DNA of 64,000 nt, from positions 372,001 to 436,000 of the forward strand of contig NZ_FZNR01000006.1 of assembly GCF_900188005.1 (NCBI RefSeq). The letters are read 5' to 3'. Position 1 is the first letter of the stretch; every line of letters starts with the position of its first letter. The notes below the pieces were generated by a model. That model was not told the DNA's origin and made no database searches. It saw only the letters and a program-made list of their open reading frames with translations. The position numbers and the translations under genes are program-made. The stretch comes from Actinoplanes regularis. Its GTDB lineage: Bacteria > Actinomycetota > Actinomycetes > Mycobacteriales > Micromonosporaceae. Below, piece by piece: positions 31,641 through 42,733 of the stretch.

Positions 31641-32212
31641 GAGGCGTCCTGTGCCAGCAGGCGCCGGTAGTCCTCGCGAGTGTCGACGTCGATCGGCACC
31701 GGCCCGTCGACCGGCACCTCGGTCACCGCGAAACGGCCGGAGTGCAACAGCTTCCACACCGCCTTGTCGCCGTGCAGCCCGGCCAGCTCGGGGAAGACCG
31801 ATCGCTGGAACAGGAACGGATGCCCGAGCCCCTCGGAGTACCGGCACACCCCGATCGGCGTGTCCACCGCGGCGACCCGGCGGGCGTCGGACGGCCGGAC
31901 CCGGGGCTGGTCGCCCAGCAGGAGTAGCAGGCGATCGGTGGTCACGAACGGCACGGCCGACCGGATCGACGAACCGCAGCCGGTTGCGAAGTCCGGGTTC
32001 TCGATCACCCGTACGCCGGAAAGGTCCACCGTGGCGCGAATCTCCGCGGCCGAACCGCCCAGGGTGACCAGGAGCTCCGCGCAGCCGCAGGCACGCGCGG
32101 TGTCCAGCGTCGCGTCGAGCAGGGTCCGCCCGCGGAACGGCAGCAGCTGTTTGGCCTCGCCGAGCCGCCGGGCGCCGCCCGCCGCCAGGACCAGCGCGGA
32201 GACCGGAGCCAT
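31637..32212 (-). CDS. Molybdenum cofactor cytidylyltransferase, MobA/MocA-like
   Basis: The 191-residue nucleotidyltransferase begins MAPVSALVLAAGGARRLGEAKQLLPFRGRTLLDATL, with the LAAGxxxRxGxxK signature, and has GDQPRVRP as metal site and GHPFLF later. It should load CTP onto molybdopterin to make the cytosine dinucleotide cofactor that CO dehydrogenase needs. It is coupled to the XdhC gene upstream (TGATG) and to coxD downstream. Confidence 0.9.
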   Translation of the reverse strand: MAPVSALVLAAGGARRLGEAKQLLPFRGRTLLDATLDTARACGCAELLVTLGGSAAEIRATVDLSGVRVIENPDFATGCGSSIRSAVPFVTTDRLLLLLGDQPRVRPSDARRVAAVDTPIGVCRYSEGLGHPFLFQRSVFPELAGLHGDKAVWKLLHSGRFAVTEVPVDGPVPIDVDTREDYRRLLAQDAS

Positions 32213-33092
32213 CAGGCCGCCGTGTGCTTCTTCAGGCAGCCGGGGCAGCAGTACCAGTAGTCGGCGCCGGCGACCACGGCGTGCGGAGTCTCCGGGCCGA
32301 TCACCACGGTCATGCCGCAGATCGGGTCCACACCCTGCCTCGGAGCCGCCATCTCCAGCGGTACGGAGGGACCAGCGGCCGGGGACTCGGGGGCGGCCAG
32401 GCCACCGGTCCGCATCTCCCGGACGATCTCGGCGAGAACGGAGAGCGCGATCTCCTTCGGGGTTCGCGCGCTGATGTCCAGTCCTGGATGGGTCCGGATC
32501 CGGGCGCGCTCCGGATCGGTGAGCCCCATCGCGTCGAGCACCACCGCCCCGCGCCTGCGGCTGGCGATCAACGCGATGTACGGCACCCCCGCGTCGAGAG
32601 CGCCGCGCAGGGCCGCCTCCTCGTCCCGCCCGAGCCCGGCGACGACCGCCGCGGTCACACCGCCGAACCCGGCCGCGGCCACCTCGAAGTCGAGGAATGC
32701 GGCGAGCTCGCGAATCGCCGTACCGATGGGAGTCGATCCCTGAACCGCGACCAGGGGGCGCGGAAGGACCGGCTGCAGGAAGATCTCCACGGCCCCTCCG
32801 GAATGACACGGGTTGATGGCGATGCGGGCGCCGGGCGTCTCCGGGAAGGTCTCAGCGTCCTCCGGCAGCACCCTGAGCAGCAGACTGTTGCCGTCCTCGA
32901 GGGCGTCGAGGGCCGCCACACGAACGGAGGTCTCGGTGCAGACCCCGCCGACGAAACCCTCGATCGAGCCGTCGGCGAGGATGACCGCGTCGTCGCCGGC
33001 CCGGGCCGAGGTGGGTTCCTGGGCCCGGACGACCGTGGCGTGCACGAACGGTCGCCGCGCCGCGACCAGCTCGGAAGCGCGTTCGGAGAGCA

Positions 33093-33093
<1 letters not shown>
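32212..33093 (-). CDS. coxF: XdhC/CoxF-family protein with C-terminal YHS domain
   Basis: The 293-residue protein has an XdhC N-terminal domain (VRAQEPTSARAGDDAVILADGSIEGFVGGVCTETSVRVAAL), an XdhC Rossmann domain (IALIASRRRGAVVLDAMGL, GLDISARTPKEIALSVLAEI) and, at the end, a YHS-type metal-binding motif (VDPICGM...YWYCCPGCLKKH). XdhC proteins bind and help sulfurate the molybdenum cofactor; a fused YHS domain may bring copper or another metal. It overlaps coxL (TGATG). Confidence 0.88.
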
Positions 33094-35452
<2,359 letters not shown>

Positions 35453-35456
<4 letters not shown>

Positions 35457-35911
35457 GAGTTGGCCGCCGCCCACTTCACCGAACGGACAATCGTCGAGTA
35501 CCCCGTACACCGGCAGATCTGCCCGGAGATCGCCTCGCGGATCTCCTCCTCGCTCGGGTCCGGGTTACGGTCCAGCAGGGCGCGGCAGGTCATCAGCATC
35601 CCCGGCGTGCAGAACCCGCACTGCAAGCCGTGGCACTGCCGAAACCCTTCCTGGACCGGGTCCAGCTCGGCGCCGTTCGCGAGATCTTCGACGGTACGCA
35701 CCTCGTGGCCGCCGGCCATCGCCGCGAGCACCGTGCACGACTTCACCGGCTCCCCGTCCAGCCACACCACGCAGGTCCCGCAGTTGCTGGTGTCACAGCC
35801 CCAGTGGGTGCCGGTCAGCCCGAGCGTGTCCCGCAGGAAGTGCACCAGCAGCAGCCGGCCCTCGATCTCCCGGGCGACCTCGACACCGTTGACGATCATG
35901 GTGACCCGCAT
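35453..35911 (-). CDS. coxS: CO dehydrogenase small [2Fe-2S] subunit
   Basis: The 152-residue protein has the plant-ferredoxin-type cluster site (GCDTSNCGTCVVWLDGEPVKSC) and the second, all-helical cluster site (QCGFCTPGMLMTC and ICRCTGYSTIV). It carries electrons from the molybdenum centre in CoxL to FAD in CoxM. It lies between coxM (gap of four bases) and coxL. Confidence 0.96.
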
Positions 35912-35915
35912 CGCC

Positions 35916-36809
35916 TCAGCCCCTCGTCCGTTCGACGGCCCTGCGCAGGGTCCGCCTGGTGAGCTCGTTCGCCAGGTGGCGCTTGTAGTCGGCGCTGCCC
36001 CGCTGGTCGGTGACCGGTTCGCAGCTGTGCGCGGCGATCGCACCGGCGGTCTCGTAGAGTTCCTCGCTGGGCTCCCGGCCGCGCAGCGCGGCGGAGATCT
36101 CCGGGATGCCGGTGGTGTTCGGGCCGACCGCGGCCAGGCCCACCCGGGCGTCCACGATCGTCCCGTCCCCGCCGATCCAGACCGCGGAACCGGCCGAGAC
36201 GACCGCCCAGTCACCGGCGCGGCGTTCCACCTTCGCGTACGCGCTGCCGCACAGGTCCGGCTTGAACGGGAACCGGATCTCGGTGAGGATCTCGTTCTCC
36301 GCGACCGCCGTCTCGTACGGCCCGACGTGGAACTGCTCCATCGAGACCACCCGCTGCGCGCCGCCCGGCCCGCGGATCACGCAACTCGCGTCGAGCGTGG
36401 TGCAGACCGCGGAGAGATCCTCGGACGGGTCGGCCTGGCAGAGCGAACCGCCCAGGGTGCCACGGTTGCGCACGATCGGATCGGCGATCACCCGCTCCGC
36501 GTCGCGGAAGATCGGGAAGACCGCGGCCAGTTCGTCCGACTCCAGCAGCTCACGGTGCCGGGTCAGTGCGCCGATCCGCACCTCCGCGCCCTCGAACCGG
36601 ATGTAGCCCAGCTCGGCGTGCAGGTCGTTGATGTCGATCAGATACTCGAAGTTCGCCAGCCGCAGCTTCATCATCGGCAGCAGGCTGTGCCCGCCCGCCA
36701 CGAGCCGCGCCGAACCGCCCAGTCGTTCCAGCAGTCCGATGGCCTGATCCACGCTGGTGGCACGTTCATACTCGAACGGCGCCGGTACCTGCACGCTGCG
36801 CCTCCCCAT
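35916..36809 (-). CDS. coxM: CO dehydrogenase medium FAD-binding subunit
   Basis: The 297-residue flavoprotein has the FAD-binding loops VAGGHSLLPMMKLRL and RNRGTLGGSLCQADPSED expected of CoxM. It starts MGRRSVQVPAPFEYERAT with AGGGCGG upstream; longer frames reach into the regulatory gap. First gene of the coxMSL operon; an operator-like repeat (CACTGT-CA-ACAGTG) stands about 45 bp before its start. Confidence 0.95.
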   Translation of the reverse strand: MGRRSVQVPAPFEYERATSVDQAIGLLERLGGSARLVAGGHSLLPMMKLRLANFEYLIDINDLHAELGYIRFEGAEVRIGALTRHRELLESDELAAVFPIFRDAERVIADPIVRNRGTLGGSLCQADPSEDLSAVCTTLDASCVIRGPGGAQRVVSMEQFHVGPYETAVAENEILTEIRFPFKPDLCGSAYAKVERRAGDWAVVSAGSAVWIGGDGTIVDARVGLAAVGPNTTGIPEISAALRGREPSEELYETAGAIAAHSCEPVTDQRGSADYKRHLANELTRRTLRRAVERTRG

Positions 36810-36851
36810 GAGACCGCCCTGAGTTCGGACGAATCTCGCGCGCCCGCCGTC

Positions 36852-36865
36852 CACTGTCAACAGTG
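36852..36865. promoter_or_regulatory. Operator-like inverted repeat upstream of coxM
   Basis: CACTGT-CA-ACAGTG lies in the gap between coxM and the divergent XdhC gene. Its TGTCAACA core is the same as in the galB and transporter operators, though one base in each arm differs (CTGT instead of TTGT). A half-site-like GATTGTTA follows at 36896. Confidence 0.55.
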
Positions 36866-36925
36866 TCCTAAGCCATCTCTTAATCCGCCGTTGACGATTG
36901 TTACGGCGTCCAGGACCGTTCCGGA

Positions 36926-37984
36926 ATGCGCGACATCGTGGACGGCCTGGCCGGTTGGCGCGCCGCCGGGCTGACCTTCGCGGTGGCGACCGTGGTGCAC
37001 ACCTGGCGATCCGCACCGCGGCAGCCGGGGGCCGCGATGGCGGTCAACTCGCTCGGCGAGGTGCTGGGCAGCGTCTCCGGCGGGTGCGTCGAGGGTGCGG
37101 TCCACGCGGCGGCCGAGGAGACCATCAAGACCGGAAAACCCCGATCGCTGACGTACGGCGTGAGCGACGGTGACGCGTTCGACGTGGGACTGACCTGCGG
37201 TGGGACGGTCGAGGTGCTGGTCCAGCCGGACTCGGCGCTGGCCGGGATCGACGATCTGCTCGCCGACATCACGGCCGGGCGGCCGGTGGCGACGGCGTCC
37301 GTTCCGGGTGCGCAGTTGATCGTGCGCACTGCCGCGGGCGTACCGGAGATCGTCGGGACCCTGGGGGACGCCGACCTGGATCGGATCGCGGCGCTGCGGG
37401 CCGCGGGCCTGCTGGCGCAGGGGCGGACGGCGATGGTCCGGGCCTGCGACCGCGAGATCTTCGTCCAGACCTACGCCACCCCGCCCCGCATGATCGTCTT
37501 CGGCGCCATCGACTTCGCGGCGGCGGTCGCCCGGATCGGCAGGTTCCTCGGCTACCGGGTCACCGTCTGTGACGCGCGCCCGGTGTTCGCCACCCCGGCC
37601 CGCTTCCCGGAGGCAGACGAGGTGATCGTCCAGTGGCCGCACCGCTACCTCGCGTCGACCGAAGTCGACGCGCGCACGGTTCTCTGCGTGCTGACGCACG
37701 ACCCGAAGTTCGACATCCCGCTGCTGGAGGTCGCCCTGCGCACCCCGGCCGCGTACATCGGCGCGATGGGCAGCCGCCGCACCTGCGCCGACCGCGTCGA
37801 ACGGCTGCGAGAGGCCGGCGTCCCGGAGTCCGCCCTGGCCCGGCTGCGCGCCCCGATCGGCCTCGACCTGGGCGCCCGCACCCCGGAGGAGACCGCCGTC
37901 GCGGTCGCCTCCGAGATCATCGCCCTGTCCTGGGGCGGCAGCGGTCTCCCCCTCACCGCTCTCACCGCCCCCATTCACGGCTGA
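36926..37984 (+). CDS. XdhC/CoxI-family protein
   Basis: The 352-residue protein has both XdhC domains: VHTWRSAPRQPGAAMAVNSLGEVLGSVSGGCVEGAVH with the conserved GGCVE, LTCGGTVEVLV, then the Rossmann part (MIVFGAIDFAAAVARIGRFLGYRVTVCDAR, YIGAMGSRRTCADRVERL, PIGLDLGARTPEETAVAVASEI). It likely acts in molybdenum cofactor sulfuration for the divergent CO dehydrogenase. It is a second, longer XdhC beside the YHS-bearing copy at 32212. Confidence 0.9.
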   Translation: MRDIVDGLAGWRAAGLTFAVATVVHTWRSAPRQPGAAMAVNSLGEVLGSVSGGCVEGAVHAAAEETIKTGKPRSLTYGVSDGDAFDVGLTCGGTVEVLVQPDSALAGIDDLLADITAGRPVATASVPGAQLIVRTAAGVPEIVGTLGDADLDRIAALRAAGLLAQGRTAMVRACDREIFVQTYATPPRMIVFGAIDFAAAVARIGRFLGYRVTVCDARPVFATPARFPEADEVIVQWPHRYLASTEVDARTVLCVLTHDPKFDIPLLEVALRTPAAYIGAMGSRRTCADRVERLREAGVPESALARLRAPIGLDLGARTPEETAVAVASEIIALSWGGSGLPLTALTAPIHG

Positions 37985-37989
37985 CCGGT

Positions 37990-39039
37990 TCAGAGATTCA
38001 TCATGATCCCGTTGGTCAGCGAGGTGCTCTGCTGGCCATCGATCTTGATCGGGCTCCCGGAGAGGTGCTTGACGTAGACCCGGAGCAGGAACTGGTCACC
38101 ACATGAGCTGTCGACCGGCACGCTCGGCAGGGACAGGTACGTGACGTAGTGGTGCGCCTCATCCGAGATCTTGTTGGTGACCGGGGTCGTCTGGGTGAGT
38201 CGGCACGTGTGCGACCCGGCCGCGTCCAACTGGATGACGTCCATCCGGAAGCTCACCGAGGAGGAGCTGGTCGCGGTACGGGCCAGCCGCTCCGACTCCG
38301 GCACGCCGGCGCACGACTTGGTGCCCTGGTAGCAGGTGGTCACCGTGACGTTCGCGAGCGCCTGCACCGCCGTCGCGCCGGGCGCGTGACGCCACTTCAC
38401 CGGGGTCGAGCCGTCGTTGTAGAAGACGAACGTGTCCGCCTTCGCGCTCGTGCCGAGGTAGGTGCAGCTGACCGAGTCGCCGCTGCTGCTGCAGGCCGGG
38501 CCCCGCCACCAGTTCGCTCCGGGCTGGTCCTCGGCGCTGACCTGCAGCCACGTCTTGCCGCCCGTGACGACGGCGAGGTGGTAGTCCGTCGCGTTGGACA
38601 CGTCGGTCAGGCCGTAGAGGCCGCAGAGGTACGTTCCGGCCGCCGGCGCGACGAACAGCATGTCGACGTAGAGCGGCAGGTGGCCGGTGTCCTTGTAACT
38701 CGCGTCGGAGCCTTCGTGGTTCCGCGACGAGGTGGCGGACGAGCCGACCTTCGTCCCGGCCTGGTCGTTGCAGATGAGGGTGGCGTTCATGGCCACCGTT
38801 CCGGTCGTGGAGCTGACCGCCTCCAGCCGGCCGCGCAGGTGCCGCGCCTCACCGGCGGCGAGATCCAGCGACTTCTCCACCACCAGCACGTTGCGGCCCT
38901 CACGTGGGATGTCCAGGCTGGTCGTCCGGTTGAACTGGTCGACCGCGCCGCGGTCGGCCAGCGCTGGAGCGGGAACGGACACAGCGGCGAGCGCGAACCC
39001 CGCCAGGGCAGCAAGTACTGCATTACGCCGAAACAACAC
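37990..39039 (-). CDS. Secreted protein of unknown function
   Basis: From GTG 39039 the product starts VLFRRNAVLAALAGFALAAVSVPAPALADRGAVDQFN, a clear Sec signal peptide ending ALA. The 320-residue mature part is Ser/Thr-rich and beta-rich with several cysteines (LICNDQAG, YLCGLYG, PACSSSGDSVSCTYLG, CYQGTKSCAG). No family is recognised. A GGGGG stretch stands upstream as a weak ribosome site. It ends five bases from the XdhC stop, tail-to-tail. Confidence 0.78.
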   Translation of the reverse strand: MLFRRNAVLAALAGFALAAVSVPAPALADRGAVDQFNRTTSLDIPREGRNVLVVEKSLDLAAGEARHLRGRLEAVSSTTGTVAMNATLICNDQAGTKVGSSATSSRNHEGSDASYKDTGHLPLYVDMLFVAPAAGTYLCGLYGLTDVSNATDYHLAVVTGGKTWLQVSAEDQPGANWWRGPACSSSGDSVSCTYLGTSAKADTFVFYNDGSTPVKWRHAPGATAVQALANVTVTTCYQGTKSCAGVPESERLARTATSSSSVSFRMDVIQLDAAGSHTCRLTQTTPVTNKISDEAHHYVTYLSLPSVPVDSSCGDQFLLRVYVKHLSGSPIKIDGQQSTSLTNGIMMNL

Positions 39040-39116
39040 GAAACCCCCATGACCCGCGATGACGAGAGCAGAGCATATAGGCCGATACGTCGATTCTGGC
39101 GTCGGCGCTGCCCACG

Positions 39117-39131
39117 TACCCCCCAGGGGTA
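39117..39131. promoter_or_regulatory. CsoR-type copper operator
   Basis: TACCCC-CCA-GGGGTA is the pattern bound by CsoR-family copper sensors. It lies 17 bp before the start of the copper operon. GGTGGGGGTATG follows directly and may overlap the ribosome site. No csoR gene is in the window. Confidence 0.75.
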
Positions 39132-39147
39132 TGTGTATGGTGGGGGT

Positions 39148-40035
39148 ATGAAGACTTCGGTGCGGCTCACCGCGTACGCGATGGGATTGGTCGTCGTTTT
39201 CGGCGGCGCTGCGGGCGCCGGGCGGCTCTTCGGGCCGGATCAGGCGCCGACGGCTCCGCCGGCACACACCGGCACGCACACCTCCGCCGCCGCCGAGCAC
39301 TCCGGCCACGCCGGCTCCCCGCTCCCCGCCGGGCTGCAGATCACCCAGGCCGGCTACACGCTCAGCCCGCTGACCACCCAGCTCACCGCGGGCAGGGCGC
39401 AGACGTTCGCGTTCCGGATCCTCGGGCCGGACGGGAAGCCGGTCACGCAGTACACCGCGGCGAGCGGCACCGAGCTGCACCTGATCGTGGTCCGCCGCGA
39501 CCTCACCGGCTACCAGCACCTGCATCCGGTCCGCGCCGCCGACGGGACCTGGTCCGCGCCGCTGACCGTCCGCGACCCGGGGCAGTACCGGGTGTTCGCC
39601 GACTTCACCCCTCGCGCCCGCACGGAGAGCTTCGTGCTCGGCGCCGATGTCGCCGCCGCCGGCGACTACCAGCCCCGGCTGCTGCCGAAACCCACCTGGG
39701 AGGCCCGGGTCGACGGCTACACGGTGACCCGGGCCGGCGAGCCGCAGTCCGGGGCGGCCGCCTGGATGACCGTCTCGGTCAGCAGGGACGGGCAACCGGT
39801 GACCCTCGAGCCGTACCTCGGGTCCTTCGGCCACCTGGTCGCGCTGCGTCAGGGCGACCTCGCCTACCTGCACCTGCATCCGCAGGCGGGCACCACCGCC
39901 GGGCCGGACATCACGGTCGACGCGGAGGTTCCGTCCGCCGGGGCCTACCGGCTCTACCTGGAGTTCAAGCACGGCGGCAAGGTCCATCTCGCCGAGTTCA
40001 CCGCCACCACCGGCTCCGGCCACACCCACAACTGA
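39148..40035 (+). CDS. Secreted His-rich protein of the copper operon
   Basis: The 295-residue protein has an N-terminal signal or membrane segment (LTAYAMGLVVVFGGAAGAGRLF), a His-rich linker (HTGTHTSAAAEHSGHAGS), two beta domains each with an HLHP motif (GYQHLHPV, YLHLHPQ) and a C-terminal SGHTHN. These suggest extracellular copper binding. It is followed after 10 bp by a CopA-type ATPase and preceded by a CsoR-type operator, so it is copper-inducible by inference. The family is not named with confidence. Confidence 0.8.
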   Translation: MKTSVRLTAYAMGLVVVFGGAAGAGRLFGPDQAPTAPPAHTGTHTSAAAEHSGHAGSPLPAGLQITQAGYTLSPLTTQLTAGRAQTFAFRILGPDGKPVTQYTAASGTELHLIVVRRDLTGYQHLHPVRAADGTWSAPLTVRDPGQYRVFADFTPRARTESFVLGADVAAAGDYQPRLLPKPTWEARVDGYTVTRAGEPQSGAAAWMTVSVSRDGQPVTLEPYLGSFGHLVALRQGDLAYLHLHPQAGTTAGPDITVDAEVPSAGAYRLYLEFKHGGKVHLAEFTATTGSGHTHN

Positions 40036-40045
40036 GGGACCCGCG

Positions 40046-42238
40046 ATGCTCATCGAACTCGAGATCGGCGGCATGACCTGCGCGTCCTGCGCCTCGCGGA
40101 TCGAGAAGAAGCTGAACCGGATGGCCGGGGTGACCGCCACGGTCAACTACGCCACCGAGAAGGCGACGGCGACCGTCGCCGAGGGCGTGACCGCGGCCGA
40201 CCTGATCGCCACGGTGGAGAAGACCGGCTACACGGCCGCCATGAAGTCCGACGAGCGGGCCGAGGAGTCGGACCCGCTGCGCACCCGGCTGCTGATCTCC
40301 GCCCTGCTCAGTGTGCCGGTGATCGTGCTCGCGATGGTCCCGGCCTGGCAGTTCACCTACTGGCAGTGGCTGTCGCTGACCCTCGCCGCCCCGGTCGTCG
40401 CCTACGGCGGGTGGCCGTTCCACCGGGCCGCCTGGACCAACCTGCGGCACGGCGCGGCCACCATGGACACCCTGGTCTCGCTCGGCACGCTGGCCGCGTT
40501 CGGCTGGTCGCTCTGGGCGCTGTTCCTCGGCACCGCCGGCGAGCCCGGCATGACCCACCCGTTCCGGCTGGACATCGCCCGCACCGACGGCGCCGGCAAC
40601 ATCTACCTGGAGGCGGCCGCCGGGGTCACCACGTTCCTGTTGGCCGGCCGCTACTTCGAGGCACGGGCGAAGCGCCGCGCGGGCTCGGCCCTGCGCGCCC
40701 TGCTGGAGCTGGGCGCCAAGGACGTCGCGGTGCTCCGTGAGGGCGCCGAGGTCCGGGTCCCGATCGCCCAGCTCGCCCCCGGCGACCGTTTCGTGGTCCG
40801 CCCGGGCGAGAAAATCGCCACCGACGGCGTCGTCGAGGACGGCTCGTCCGCGGTCGACGAGTCGATGCTGACCGGGGAGAGCGTCCCGGTCGAGGTCGGG
40901 CCGGGCGACACGGTGACGGGCGGCACGGTCAACGCCGGCGGCCGCCTGATCGTCCGCGCCACCCGGGTCGGCGCGGACACCCAGTTGGCCCGGATGGCCC
41001 GGATGGTCGAGCAGGCCCAGGCCGGCAAGGCGAACGTGCAGCGCCTCGCCGACCGCGTCTCCGGCGTCTTCGTCCCCGTGGTGATCGGCCTGGCGGTCGC
41101 CACGCTGGGCTGGTGGTTCGGCACCGGCGCCGGCTGGACGGCCGCCTTCACGGCCGCGGTCGCCGTGCTGATCATCGCGTGCCCCTGCGCGCTGGGCCTG
41201 GCCACCCCGACCGCGCTGCTGGTCGGAACCGGTCGCGGCGCCCAGCTCGGCATCCTGATCAAGGGTCCGGAAGCGCTCGAGTCGACGCGCCGCGTGGACA
41301 CCGTCGTCCTGGACAAGACCGGCACGGTGACCAGCGGTCGCATGGCCCTGGCCGCCATCCGGCCCGCCCCCGGCCAGGACCCTGATGAGCTGCTCCAGCT
41401 CGCCGCGGCCGTCGAGGCGGCGTCCGAACACCCGATCGCCGAGGCGATCGCCGCCGAGGCCGGCGATCCACTCGCGGTCCGCGACTTCACCAGCTTCGCG
41501 GGATTGGGCGTACGGGGTGAAGCCGCCGGAAAGACCGTCCTCGTCGGCCGCCTCGCCCTGCTGGAGCGGGAAGGCTGGACCATCCCCGCCGAGGTCGCGG
41601 CGACCGCGGACGAACAGGAGGCGGCCGGCCGCACCGCGATCGTCGCCGGCTGGGACGGCCAGGCTCGTGGTGTCCTGGCCGTCGCCGACGCGGTCAAGCC
41701 GACCAGCCGCGACGCCGTGACCGGCCTGCGCCGCCTCGGTCTCACCCCGATCCTGCTGACCGGCGACAACGAACGGGTGGCCCGCGCGGTCGCCGCCGAG
41801 GTCGGCATCGACGAGGTGATCGCCGAGGTCCTGCCCGCCGAGAAGGTCGCCGTCATCGAACGCCTGCAGAAGTCTGGCAAGGTGGTCGCGATGGCCGGCG
41901 ACGGCGTGAACGACGCGGCGGCCCTCGCCCAGGCCGACCTCGGCCTGGCCATGGGCACCGGCACCGACGTGGCGATCGAGTCCGCCGACCTCACCCTGGT
42001 CCGCGGCGATCTGACGGTCGCCGTCGACGCGATCCGGCTCTCCCGCCGCACCCTGCGGATCATCCAGGGCAACCTGTTCTGGGCCTTCGCCTACAACGTG
42101 GCGGCGCTGCCGCTGGCCGCGGCCGGCCTGCTCAACCCCATGATCGCCGGCGCCGCGATGGCCTTCTCCTCGGTCTTCGTCGTCGCCAACAGCCTCCGCC
42201 TGCGCACCTTCACCCCCACGGTGCCCGCACCCCACTGA
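40046..42238 (+). CDS. copA: Copper-exporting P1B-type ATPase
   Basis: The 730-residue pump has an N-terminal heavy-metal domain with GMTCASC, a transmembrane CPC motif (IIACPCALGLATP), the phosphorylation site DKTGT, TGES in the actuator domain and GDGVNDAAALAQADLG at the hinge. YN in FAYNVAALP and MxxSS near the end fit Cu(I)-type pumps. It exports copper from the cytoplasm. It forms a two-gene operon with the His-rich secreted protein. Confidence 0.94.
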   Translation: MLIELEIGGMTCASCASRIEKKLNRMAGVTATVNYATEKATATVAEGVTAADLIATVEKTGYTAAMKSDERAEESDPLRTRLLISALLSVPVIVLAMVPAWQFTYWQWLSLTLAAPVVAYGGWPFHRAAWTNLRHGAATMDTLVSLGTLAAFGWSLWALFLGTAGEPGMTHPFRLDIARTDGAGNIYLEAAAGVTTFLLAGRYFEARAKRRAGSALRALLELGAKDVAVLREGAEVRVPIAQLAPGDRFVVRPGEKIATDGVVEDGSSAVDESMLTGESVPVEVGPGDTVTGGTVNAGGRLIVRATRVGADTQLARMARMVEQAQAGKANVQRLADRVSGVFVPVVIGLAVATLGWWFGTGAGWTAAFTAAVAVLIIACPCALGLATPTALLVGTGRGAQLGILIKGPEALESTRRVDTVVLDKTGTVTSGRMALAAIRPAPGQDPDELLQLAAAVEAASEHPIAEAIAAEAGDPLAVRDFTSFAGLGVRGEAAGKTVLVGRLALLEREGWTIPAEVAATADEQEAAGRTAIVAGWDGQARGVLAVADAVKPTSRDAVTGLRRLGLTPILLTGDNERVARAVAAEVGIDEVIAEVLPAEKVAVIERLQKSGKVVAMAGDGVNDAAALAQADLGLAMGTGTDVAIESADLTLVRGDLTVAVDAIRLSRRTLRIIQGNLFWAFAYNVAALPLAAAGLLNPMIAGAAMAFSSVFVVANSLRLRTFTPTVPAPH

Positions 42239-42365
42239 CGCGAGCCGCGACGAAGAGCACATCCCCGTCCGGCGGCGCGGCCAGCTGGTCCACATGTCAC
42301 CAACTTTGGTGAGTTTCCCCTGGTAGATCCGATATTCGGCGGTTTTCTCACGTACAGTCCCGGTT

Positions 42366-42524
42366 GTGTTCGAGTTCAAGGAGGAGACCGATGAGCCTTA
42401 CTCACCCTGGCTCCGGGTCGTAGGCCTCTCCGGCGCTTTCATCGCCATGGTCGGGTTGACCCTGGCCGCGATGGCCGTGATCGGTTTCCTGATCTTCTGG
42501 GCGGGCAGCGCGATCCAGACCTGA
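42366..42524 (+). CDS. Leaderless 52-residue single-pass membrane protein
   Basis: GTG 42366 opens a frame giving MFEFKEETDEPYSPWLRVV, then a membrane helix (AMVGLTLAAMAVIGFLIFWAG) and a stop at 42522. A TACAGT -10-like element at 42353-42358 ends seven bases before the GTG, so transcription and translation would start together. The strong AAGGAGG at 42375 lies inside the frame before an ATG at 42390 whose own frame ends after ten codons. The function is not known. Gene reality rests on the helix and promoter spacing. Confidence 0.65.
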   Translation: MFEFKEETDEPYSPWLRVVGLSGAFIAMVGLTLAAMAVIGFLIFWAGSAIQT

Positions 42525-42690
42525 TTCGCCGGCTCCTCAGGACGGCCGCGGTGAGCGCCGCAGCCTGTCCCGGTACGGCCGCCCGGCCACGAACACCGCG
42601 ACCGCCAGCAGGACCGCCCGGACTTCACGGCGTCCTCCCACGACATCGCCGGCCGGGCAGCCGGAGAGCAGATTATGGCGACAAAGCCCC

Positions 42691-42723
42691 GGGGTGTGCC
42701 GGGCGGGCGGCCCGGCACACCCC
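42691..42723 (-). terminator. Hairpin terminator after the EF-Tu gene
   Basis: A perfect 14-bp stem, GGGGTGTGCCGGGC and its complement, closes a 5-base loop, with a short T-containing stretch (GGGGCTTTG) downstream on the minus strand. It stands 10 bp past the EF-Tu stop. Confidence 0.8.
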
Positions 42724-42733
42724 TTGAGCGGTG

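Noticed and set aside
39998..42379. 793-residue minus-strand frame opposite copA
   Set aside because: Shadow of the ATPase; no recognisable domain and low-complexity composition.
42375..42422. Ten-codon ORF MSLTHPGSGS with a strong ribosome site
   Set aside because: It overlaps the better-supported leaderless membrane protein frame. It may be translated but is too short to support as a gene.
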